Shown here: in pieces, positions 13,321 to 18,904 of the stretch
Position numbering within the stretch: the first letter of the stretch is position 1
Layout: every line of letters begins with the position of its first letter
Origin: CAYVSP01 sp964453655
GTDB taxonomy: Bacteria > Patescibacteriota > Saccharimonadia > Saccharimonadales > CAYVSP01
DNA length: 18,904 bases
Assembly: GCA_964453655.1 (NCBI GenBank)
Contig: CAYVSP010000016.1
Span: 1-18,904, forward strand
Reading direction: 5' to 3'
Program-made: the position numbers and the translations under genes
Notes under the pieces: model-generated
What the model was told of the DNA's origin: nothing
Database searches by the model: none
What the model saw: the letters and a program-made list of their open reading frames with translations, nothing else

Positions 13321-14553
13321 ATGTCTAAACAAACAGAGGAGGCTAAGGCCCATAAAAGGCCTAGACGATGGCCGAAAAAGCTCGTTATAAGCTTTGTAGC
13401 TCTAATGATATTTATCTTAGGCGTCGGTGTTGGCAATGGCCGTATCCAAATTGGTCCGGCTAATCTTTTTCACCGTAATAAAGCAGTTGCCAAAAATCTT
13501 CCCAAAGACCTAAACTATAGCAGCATTGAAAAGGTCTATGACTCGCTCAAAGCGAATTATGATGGCCAGCTTGATGTTAATAAATTACTCGATGGTTTAA
13601 AACAAGGGCTGGCGTCGTCAAGCGGTGATCCCTATACTGAGTATTTCAATCCTCAGGCCGCTAAAGACTTCAGTGACGAACTGAGCGGTTCATTTACGGG
13701 TATTGGCGCGGAACTGGGCAAGGACGCCAATAACAATATTGTTGTAATTGCACCGCTAGCTGGCTTTCCGGCCGAAAAAGCCGGGCTGAGACCAAAAGAT
13801 ATAGTTGCCGAAGTAGACGGTAAGAGCACCGCCAATATGAGCATCAACCAAGTCGTTGACAAAATACGAGGTCCTAAGGATACTGACGTAAAGCTCAAGG
13901 TCGTTCGCGGCGATCAACAATTGAACATAACTATTACTCGGGACACCATAACAGTACCGAGCGTGACCTCCAAAATACTTGATGGTAATATCGGATACAT
14001 CAAAATCAGCCGCTTCGGTGACGATACGGTGGAATTGAGCACCAAAGCTGCTAACGACTTCAAAAACGCACATGTTAAGGGTGTTGTAGTAGACCTAAGG
14101 AGCGATCCGGGCGGATTATTAGATGCTGCCGTCAGTGTTTCAAGTTTGTGGCTACCTAATGGCAAGACTGTGCTTACTGAGCGGCGCAATAATGAGGTAG
14201 TAAATACTTATAAAGCGAACGGCAACGCTGTTTTACAAGGCGTGCCAACAGCGGTATTGATTGATGATGGTAGTGCCAGTGCCAGTGAAATCACAGCCGG
14301 TGCGCTTAAGGATAATGGCGTAGCTAAATTGATAGGCATAAAAAGCTTCGGCAAGGGTAGTGTGCAACAAATTATTAATTTCAGCGATGGCAGTGAGCTA
14401 AAAGTTACGATTGCTCGTTGGTATACGCCAAGCGGCCATAATATCGATAAGCAAGGCATTGAGCCTGATCAAAAAGTGGAACGCAGCGACGATGACATCA
14501 AAAACAGCCGCGATCCACAGCTTGATGCCGCCACTGCAGCCCTAAAACAGTAG
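13321..14553 (+). CDS. ctpB: Membrane-anchored carboxyl-terminal processing protease (PDZ-S41)
   Basis: The 410-residue protein has a basic N-terminus followed by a single membrane anchor (about residues 21-38), so the rest should lie outside the membrane. A PDZ domain (about 120-200, with the GIGAEL and LRPKDIV segments) recognises substrate C-termini. The S41 catalytic core carries Ser320 in GSASASE and Lys345 in SFGKGSVQ, 25 residues apart as in the CtpB-type Ser-Lys dyad. The VVDLRSDPGGLLDAAV block is also typical. Likely substrates are cell-wall enzymes or regulators, and the neighbouring CHAP hydrolase is an obvious candidate by context only. In Bacillus a Ctp gene also follows ftsEX. 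The gene sits between two oppositely oriented structured elements. Confidence 0.94.
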   Translation: MSKQTEEAKAHKRPRRWPKKLVISFVALMIFILGVGVGNGRIQIGPANLFHRNKAVAKNLPKDLNYSSIEKVYDSLKANYDGQLDVNKLLDGLKQGLASSSGDPYTEYFNPQAAKDFSDELSGSFTGIGAELGKDANNNIVVIAPLAGFPAEKAGLRPKDIVAEVDGKSTANMSINQVVDKIRGPKDTDVKLKVVRGDQQLNITITRDTITVPSVTSKILDGNIGYIKISRFGDDTVELSTKAANDFKNAHVKGVVVDLRSDPGGLLDAAVSVSSLWLPNGKTVLTERRNNEVVNTYKANGNAVLQGVPTAVLIDDGSASASEITAGALKDNGVAKLIGIKSFGKGSVQQIINFSDGSELKVTIARWYTPSGHNIDKQGIEPDQKVERSDDDIKNSRDPQLDAATAALKQ

Positions 14554-14570
14554 CCTATCTATAAAAGACC

Positions 14571-14599
14571 TTGCTACCTCAAGCGCTATAAGGTAGGAT
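14571..14599 (+). promoter_or_regulatory. Possible promoter for the pyrG leader
   Basis: TTGCTA (14571-14576), a 17-base spacer and TAGGAT (14594-14599) each match four of six consensus bases and predict a start near 14606. A 6-bp hairpin (14574-14579 with 14591-14596) overlaps both boxes. Confidence 0.4.
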
Positions 14600-14605
14600 A
14601 GTAAC

Positions 14606-14801
14606 GAACAAATAAGGGGAAGCGCAGTGCCAAGAAGGTCGACGACCGTAGGGTTTTGCATTTGGTTGCAGAGCAAGGAGACGGTAAGGAGCGGAATGAA
14701 GCGTACAACTAGTACGCTGAATGAGCACCGCAACAGTCGACGCAGTTCTGCGCCAAAAACACTCGCAGAATTTCCTGCTTCGCAGGAAGGCAGGCGAGTG
14801 T
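14606..14801 (+). ncRNA. Candidate structured element, copy A: pyrG 5' leader
   Basis: The gap folds into nested stems: an outer stem of GCGCAG (14622-14627) with CTGCGC (14748-14753), an inner stem of GTCGAC (14638-14643) with GTCGAC (14736-14741), a side hairpin ACCGT (14645-14649) with ACGGT (14681-14685) topped by 14654-14659 with 14673-14678, and GCGG (14691-14694) with CCGC (14728-14731) enclosing a 6-bp hairpin (14701-14706 with 14712-14717). GAATGAA and TGAATGAG flank the latter. Then come AAAAA and a terminal hairpin (14759-14766 with 14794-14801, upper stem 14772-14778 with 14782-14788) that ends one base before the pyrG ATG. It can therefore mask pyrG translation initiation. It is either a cis-regulatory leader or an independent RNA, and no known family is recognised. 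An open frame at 14627-14803 overlaps it. Confidence 0.5.
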
Positions 14802-14803
14802 GA
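14627..14803 (+). CDS. Possible 58-codon leader ORF coupled to pyrG
   Basis: A GTG start lies six bases after AAGGGGA (14614-14620), a good ribosome-binding site. The frame runs 58 codons to a TGA that overlaps the pyrG ATG as TGATG, a typical coupling arrangement. The predicted peptide is rich in Arg, Ser and Thr with no recognisable domain. The same bases form the structured leader, and base pairing may explain the open frame by chance. The counterpart element B does not preserve this frame: it has a stop in the matching position. I think a non-coding role is more likely, but the start and stop signals are good enough to record. Confidence 0.25.
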   Translation: MPRRSTTVGFCIWLQSKETVRSGMKRTTSTLNEHRNSRRSSAPKTLAEFPASQEGRRV

Positions 14804-16413
14804 TGCGGAAGCCTACGAAGTATGTATTTGTGACTGGTGGCGTATTATCCGGTCTCGGAAAGGGTATTACCGCCGCCTCAATCGGCAACCTCTTAAAAGC
14901 TCGCGGACTAAAAGTTAATCTTCAGAAATGTGACCCGTATCTTAACGTTGATGCGGGTTTATTAAATCCGCGTGAACACGGTGAATGTTTTGTGACTAAG
15001 GATGGTGCCGAGACCGATTTGGACCTAGGCCATTATGAGCGCTTTATTGATGAAGAAATGACGTCGGCTAGCAGCCTCATGAGCGGCCGCGTGCTGTTAA
15101 AACTTATCCAAGATGAGCGGGCTGGAAAATTTGACGGTGATGACGTGCAGATTATTCCACACTTAACAGGGGCAATTCAGGATTGGATTATCAAGGCTGG
15201 TGAAGGTTACGATGTGCATATAGTCGAGATTGGCGGTACGGTTGGTGATTATGAATCGCTCTCTTTTATTGAAGCTATCCGTGAACTAGGCGTACGGGTT
15301 GGTTTGGAAAACTGCACTTATATTCATGTAGTTTATTTGCCATATCTTGGTACTAGCGAGGAAACCAAAACCAAACCGGCTCAAAATTCGGTGCGAGATT
15401 TGCGCGGCCTGGGTATTTCGCCCGATGTTTTGGTGGCGAGAAGTGAAAAACCAGCCAACCAACGAGTCCGCACAAAGCTAAGTCTTTTCTCTGGTGTTGC
15501 GCCCGAGGCGATTGCTATGCTGCCAAACGCGCCGAGTATTTATGCAGTGCCTTTAACGCTTGAAGATACCGGTATAGCCGATGTTATTGCCAAGAGATTA
15601 GGGCTGAAAGTGTCAAAACCGCATCTTAAAGAATGGCGGGCAGTAGTTGAGCGGGCGATTGCCAAGCATCCGAAGCGCGTCAAAATCGGATTTGTAGCCA
15701 AATACATGGATAATACCGATACCTATATGTCGGTGTTTGAGGCATTAAAATCGGCCAGTTGGGCCTGTAATGCCGGTATTGATATTTCGTGGGTTGACGC
15801 CAGCAAGTTTGATGAGCCGAAGGCCGACATCGAACAGGTATTGAAACCGTTTGACGGCATCGTAGTGCCTGGTGGTTTTGGCCAACGCGGCCTAGAGGGA
15901 AAAATCAAAGCAGCTCAGTATGCTCTTAAGAGTAAGACGCCTTATTTAGGTTTATGTCTAGGTCTGCAAATGGCCGTCATTGCCGCGGCTCGTAACGCTG
16001 GTCTGCCCGATGCTAATACGTTTGAGCTTAATCCTGAAACAGAGCATATGGTTATTAATACTATGGCAGATCAGAAAGATAAGCTGCAAACCGGCGGCAC
16101 CATGCGGCTGGGTAATTATGATTGTGAGCTGGAAAAAGGCAGTTTAGCAGCTAGGGTGTATGGTGCAACCAAGATAGTTGAACGTCATCGTCACCGTGGT
16201 GAGTGCAATAACACTTTTCGTGATCAATACGAAAAGTGGGGTATTCGGGCTGTTGGTATTAATAAAGAAAATAATCTGGTTGAGGTTATTGAAGGGATTG
16301 ATCATCCGTTCTTATTAGCTAGCCAATTTCACCCGGAGTTCAAGTCGCGGCCTAACCGACCGCACCCCATGTTCAAAGGCTTCATTGAAGCATGTCTGAA
16401 ACTTACCGCCTAA
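14803..16413 (+). CDS. pyrG: CTP synthase
   Basis: CTP synthase converts UTP to CTP using ATP and ammonia from glutamine. The 536-residue protein has an N-terminal synthetase domain with the P-loop GGVLSGLGKG (residues 12-21), DPYLNVDAG, and the HGECFVTKDGAETDLDLGHYERF block that binds ATP/Mg and UTP. The C-terminal class I glutamine amidotransferase has the oxyanion segment VVPGGFGQRG, the nucleophile Cys385 in GLCLGLQ, and a catalytic His-x-Glu in FHPEFKSRP near the end. ATG 14803 is used because it follows the terminal hairpin and overlaps the TGA of a possible leader ORF. A GTG at 14800 lies in that stem. Expression is probably controlled by the structured leader, because the stem ends one base before the start codon. 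No regulatory mechanism is shown. Confidence 0.98.
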   Translation: MRKPTKYVFVTGGVLSGLGKGITAASIGNLLKARGLKVNLQKCDPYLNVDAGLLNPREHGECFVTKDGAETDLDLGHYERFIDEEMTSASSLMSGRVLLKLIQDERAGKFDGDDVQIIPHLTGAIQDWIIKAGEGYDVHIVEIGGTVGDYESLSFIEAIRELGVRVGLENCTYIHVVYLPYLGTSEETKTKPAQNSVRDLRGLGISPDVLVARSEKPANQRVRTKLSLFSGVAPEAIAMLPNAPSIYAVPLTLEDTGIADVIAKRLGLKVSKPHLKEWRAVVERAIAKHPKRVKIGFVAKYMDNTDTYMSVFEALKSASWACNAGIDISWVDASKFDEPKADIEQVLKPFDGIVVPGGFGQRGLEGKIKAAQYALKSKTPYLGLCLGLQMAVIAAARNAGLPDANTFELNPETEHMVINTMADQKDKLQTGGTMRLGNYDCELEKGSLAARVYGATKIVERHRHRGECNNTFRDQYEKWGIRAVGINKENNLVEVIEGIDHPFLLASQFHPEFKSRPNRPHPMFKGFIEACLKLTA

Positions 16414-16440
16414 TTGTAAATTCCTTATTTATACGCTAGC

Positions 16441-16872
16441 ATGAACGGTATGGATGATACTGCTCAACCGGCACCAGCTGCTCCAGATCCAAGCTCAACC
16501 CAATCTAAAAAAATACTACTGGTTGAAGATGACGATGCTCTAGCTAGCGTTTATAAAACCCGCTTAGAGGCAGAAGGCTTTACTACCAAGCGTGTACCGA
16601 ATGGAGAAGAAGCCCTTGCCACCGCGCAAGCGTTTCATCCCGATCTTATTGTGCTAGACGTTATGATGCCCAAAGTCAGCGGCTTTGATGTGCTGGATAT
16701 TCTTAGAAATACACCAGAGACAGCCAATATTAAAATTATTATGCTGACTGCTCTCAGCCAGGAAAGCGACAAAGAACGCGCCAACGCGCTCGGCGTGGAC
16801 GATTATCTTGTTAAAAGCCAGGTTGTCATTGCAGACGTTGTCGAACGTATTCGACACCACCTCGGAATCTAG
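16441..16872 (+). CDS. Stand-alone response regulator receiver protein
   Basis: The 143-residue protein consists of a Pro/Ala/Asp-rich disordered N-terminus (about residues 1-22) and one CheY-like receiver domain with no output domain. Key residues are the acidic pocket EDDD (about 29-32), phospho-acceptor Asp73 in LDVMMP, Thr103 in MLTA, and Lys125 in LVKS, so it should be phosphorylatable. No histidine kinase is in the window. It may act as a diffusible phosphate relay or bind a partner. Translation could start at ATG 16441 or at ATG 16450. The second would give MDDTAQPAPAAP, similar to the start of the small Pro/Ala protein at 9777. A TATACG at 16430 could be a -10 box. Confidence 0.93.
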   Translation: MNGMDDTAQPAPAAPDPSSTQSKKILLVEDDDALASVYKTRLEAEGFTTKRVPNGEEALATAQAFHPDLIVLDVMMPKVSGFDVLDILRNTPETANIKIIMLTALSQESDKERANALGVDDYLVKSQVVIADVVERIRHHLGI

Positions 16873-16899
16873 AACACTTTATAACATTAGTAAACCTAA

Positions 16900-16928
16900 T
16901 TGACTTTTTAACGAGCTTATGCTATTAT
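16900..16928 (+). promoter_or_regulatory. Strong sigma-70-type promoter before the orphan 514-residue gene
   Basis: TTGACT (16900-16905), a 17-base spacer and TATTAT (16923-16928) predict a start near 16935 and a leader of about 19 bases. An overlapping TATATT at 16929-16934 could also serve as a -10. This is one of the better promoters in the window, with no visible Shine-Dalgarno sequence near ATG 16954. Confidence 0.65.
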
Positions 16929-16953
16929 TATATTTGTTAATTAAGTCTTTGCT

Positions 16954-18498
16954 ATGACTATGACTGAAACAGAAATCCAATATAATCCTGTCGCGCCGAA
17001 TGGGGATGCCATTTTACGGCCTCCACAATCAGGCATTGATCCTGCTGTCGATTTTCTCTTTGAAAAAGCATTACTATCTGATGGTAGTTTTGCAGTAACA
17101 GACGGAACAGAACAAGATAACCGCGACTTGACTGTATATGCAGATCCAACAGGCGAGAAAATTAGCCAAATTTTCACAAGAGGTGGTTATCATCCATCCG
17201 AACTACAGGCTTATGGTGAACGTTTACGATTAAATGCCCAGCCAAATTTGTACAATGCACAGACAATTAAAAGGGGTGAGACGGCCCAGCTGACAGAAGA
17301 AGCAGAAAGCATTGTCTTAAATGGCAGTGGTGAATTAGGCAAGTCTAATCTTATTGGGCTTATCATGATAGACGAACAAACAACCCCCGATGAGCGTAGC
17401 TATGGCTTAATTGAATGCCGCGGTCGTCTTTTTATTGTTACTCATCAGCATAAAGATGGTAGTCACGACTTTTATTCGCCGCGAGAAATAGATCCTGATA
17501 ATCCGGATCTAACTAACATGCCATTTCGAGCCGCGATCAAAGAAACTGAAAGAGTGCATGCATTGGATGTGTCTTCTGATGGAAAACACAAAGCTACTTT
17601 ACACATACCGAATGTTGAAAGACCTCACGAAAAACGGGATCGTGGAGTAATACGTGGAATTCTAAAAGGCAAAAGAGCGCGTGTAGAGAAGAAACCATTG
17701 GCACTTAAAGCTTTTGACATGGATTTAGCGAGCAAATCTATTGAGGAAGCAATAGAGCGTAAAGAGGAGCAAGAAAAGTGGGCAAAAAAGCGTGAAACTG
17801 AAGAGAGATATGCAAGGGAGGCACAAGAGCGCTTCAGTGAAAGCATAAGTATCAAAGCACTTAGCGAAAAACATCCAGAAGCTGGCAACCTCTTTAATCC
17901 TGGTGCTTCTATTTTTGAGGATGAACTTTTCATAGCAGAGATGAGTAAGTTTGGTCTTGGTATTATACGTGGACATGGTGAGCGTCGATTCATGTCTCTA
18001 AGTGAGCGCGACGAGGAAATCATGCGTGAAAAGCCTGAGGTTCGTTCGGCAATTAAAAAATTATTGAAGGACCGCCTTTTGGCCTGGGCAGAAGAAAATC
18101 CTGCACAACGGATAAAGTCGGAATATGGAGCTCGGCAAAGGTTGGACTCCCATTCCTCACCACATGGACTAACACATGGGAGGGTTCAAAGCGACTCATT
18201 GGTGGACCATGCCCTTACCGAGAAGAGAACAATAGCCAACCTCTTGATTCCCTTAGACGATAATGGTCCTAAGAGTAGTTCAAAAAGAAATCGTAAGACA
18301 GACGATCGCGCACACTTAAGAAGCTATGAATATGCAGTGAACATTGCATATGACATTATTGCGGACGATTGGGGTGTAGAAGAAGATCTATATAGGGATG
18401 TTAGATACACTGACAAAGACAGGAAAGTTTTAATCCATGAGGCTCAAATAGCACAGCATCGTACGACTGCTCGCCTACTTGTAAATGGCGAAGCGTAG
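16954..18498 (+). CDS. Orphan hypothetical protein of 514 residues with a charged coiled coil
   Basis: I do not recognise this protein. It is hydrophilic, with no signal peptide or membrane segment. An N-terminal half (about 1-230) is rich in acidic and polar residues and contains short beta-like stretches such as LIGLIMIDEQ and GLIECRGRLFIVTHQH. A highly charged Glu/Lys/Arg helix or coiled coil follows (about 256-298). The C-terminal half (about 300-514) is mixed helical, with an acidic GIIRGHGERRFMSLSERDEEIM segment and a YEYAVNIAYDIIADDWGVEEDLYRD segment. The start could be ATG 16954 or the second ATG two codons later. It has its own strong promoter and ends 10 bases from the convergent rpmA gene. 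It uses more AGA/AGG and AT-ending codons than neighbouring housekeeping genes, which fits accessory or lineage-specific origin. Confidence 0.8.
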   Translation: MTMTETEIQYNPVAPNGDAILRPPQSGIDPAVDFLFEKALLSDGSFAVTDGTEQDNRDLTVYADPTGEKISQIFTRGGYHPSELQAYGERLRLNAQPNLYNAQTIKRGETAQLTEEAESIVLNGSGELGKSNLIGLIMIDEQTTPDERSYGLIECRGRLFIVTHQHKDGSHDFYSPREIDPDNPDLTNMPFRAAIKETERVHALDVSSDGKHKATLHIPNVERPHEKRDRGVIRGILKGKRARVEKKPLALKAFDMDLASKSIEEAIERKEEQEKWAKKRETEERYAREAQERFSESISIKALSEKHPEAGNLFNPGASIFEDELFIAEMSKFGLGIIRGHGERRFMSLSERDEEIMREKPEVRSAIKKLLKDRLLAWAEENPAQRIKSEYGARQRLDSHSSPHGLTHGRVQSDSLVDHALTEKRTIANLLIPLDDNGPKSSSKRNRKTDDRAHLRSYEYAVNIAYDIIADDWGVEEDLYRDVRYTDKDRKVLIHEAQIAQHRTTARLLVNGEA

Positions 18499-18508
18499 AT
18501 TAAAATTA

Positions 18509-18781
18509 CTACTCGACGGTAACTTCAGTGCGGGGGACTGATTTGCCAGAGAATGTGTGTACACGGCGGGTTTTATAAGCTACAACACCGTCTTTAGCAG
18601 CGTGAATAGTAAAATTGCGTGATACAAAAGTGCCTTTGCCGCCGCGCTTACTCATGCCAACTTGGCGGACAATAACCTGGCCTGTCTTGACGGCCTGGCC
18701 GCCAAATAGCTTGACGCCCAGTCGTTGACCTGGACTATCGTGGACATTTTTGGCGGTACCGCCGGCTTTAACGTGTGACAT
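18509..18781 (-). CDS. rpmA: 50S ribosomal protein L27
   Basis: L27 is a large-subunit protein whose N-terminal tail reaches the peptidyl transferase centre and which helps assembly. The 90-residue protein starts MSHVKAGGTAKNVHDSPGQRLGVKLFGGQAV, a clear L27 N-terminus, and continues with QVIVRQVG, the conserved core. The usual HPGxNVG loop is replaced by a Gly/Lys-rich GGKGTFVSRN stretch, followed by FTIHAAKDGVVAY and an extended C-terminal tail. No cleavable N-terminal extension of the Firmicutes type is present. The ATG lies one base after the stop of the upstream minus-strand gene, with GGAAG four bases upstream of it, indicating an operon. rplU (L21) is the usual upstream neighbour of rpmA, but the fragment seen here does not look like L21. 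Confidence 0.95.
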   Translation of the reverse strand: MSHVKAGGTAKNVHDSPGQRLGVKLFGGQAVKTGQVIVRQVGMSKRGGKGTFVSRNFTIHAAKDGVVAYKTRRVHTFSGKSVPRTEVTVE

Positions 18782-18782
18782 T

Positions 18783-18904
18783 TTACTTCCTGATTAATAC
18801 TACAAGTTCGCGTCCGACAATTTGGCCCTCACGGTGATAAACCAAATCCTCGTCTTTAACGTGAACAAAACTTGCTCGAGTATAACCCATCTCTGTTAAA
18901 TGGT
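18783..18904 (-). CDS. Unrecognised protein, C-terminal 39 residues (5' end outside window)
   Basis: On the minus strand an open frame enters from the window edge and ends at TAA (18785-18783), one base before the rpmA ATG. The visible tail contains GYTRASFVHVKDEDL and ends in REGQIVGRELVVLIRK. This does not match the C-terminus of L21, the usual partner of L27, and I cannot assign a family. Tight spacing to rpmA suggests one transcript. An internal ATG exists, so a short independent ORF is possible, but the open frame up to the edge favours the end of a longer gene. Confidence 0.6.
   Translation of the reverse strand, partial: HLTEMGYTRASFVHVKDEDLVYHREGQIVGRELVVLIRK

Noticed and set aside
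14758..14801. The terminal hairpin of copy A plus T5 as a minus-strand intrinsic terminator
   Set aside because: It has the right shape, but no minus-strand transcript or gene is expected to enter from within pyrG. I treat it as part of the structured leader.
14721..14918. A 65-codon frame starting in the pyrG leader
   Set aside because: It runs out of frame through the conserved start of pyrG and has no ribosome-binding site.
1..18904. CRISPR arrays, tRNA or rRNA genes and insertion sequences
   Set aside because: I found no regularly spaced repeats, no tRNA-like T-loop signature in the gaps, no rRNA segments and no transposase.

Overview
The window is a gene-dense stretch of about 18.9 kb from what looks like a small-genome monoderm bacterium, most likely a Patescibacteria/CPR member such as Candidatus Saccharibacteria (TM7). 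This assignment is an inference. It rests on short intergenic gaps, many genes with a -10 box almost touching the start codon, a class I lysyl-tRNA synthetase tail, a heliorhodopsin (a family known from monoderms), a FtsEX plus secreted CHAP hydrolase set, and a large orphan protein. UGA serves as an ordinary stop (serS, ftsE) and RF2 is present, so the Gracilibacteria/Absconditabacteria-type recoding is excluded.

Layout. 1-125: the 3' end of a class I lysyl-tRNA synthetase gene, followed one base later by a 3-methyladenine DNA glycosylase. 719-2835: methionine sulfoxide reductase A, a seven-helix protein that I identify as a heliorhodopsin, and a RecB/Cas4-like nuclease with a probable iron-sulfur cluster. 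2895-4549: serS overlapping hpf. 4674-8581: secA followed by an M16 zinc peptidase. 8626-10004: prfB, then a tiny acidic Pro/Ala protein as its own unit with a strong terminator. 10099-14553: ftsE-ftsX, a secreted coiled-coil CHAP hydrolase, and a membrane-anchored PDZ/S41 protease. 14803-16413: pyrG behind a highly structured leader. 16441-18498: a stand-alone receiver protein and a 514-residue orphan. 18509-18904 (minus strand): rpmA (L27) and the end of an unrecognised upstream gene.

The order hpf-secA-prfB-ftsE-ftsX-ctp matches a gene order known from Bacillus-type Firmicutes. Here it is interrupted by the M16 peptidase, the Pro/Ala protein and the CHAP hydrolase. The FtsEX-CHAP-Ctp block is probably a division and wall-remodelling module, with FtsEX gating the hydrolase.

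The most novel signal is in two gaps. The one after the CHAP gene (13049-13215, minus strand) and the one before pyrG (14606-14801, plus strand) hold two elements with the same architecture: an outer stem, an inner stem, a 6-bp hairpin flanked by the identical octamer TGAATGAG, then an A5 run and an internally looped terminal hairpin. The paired positions of the small hairpin differ in a compensatory way. They look like two copies, in opposite orientation around the protease gene, of one structured RNA or DNA element that I cannot match to a known family.
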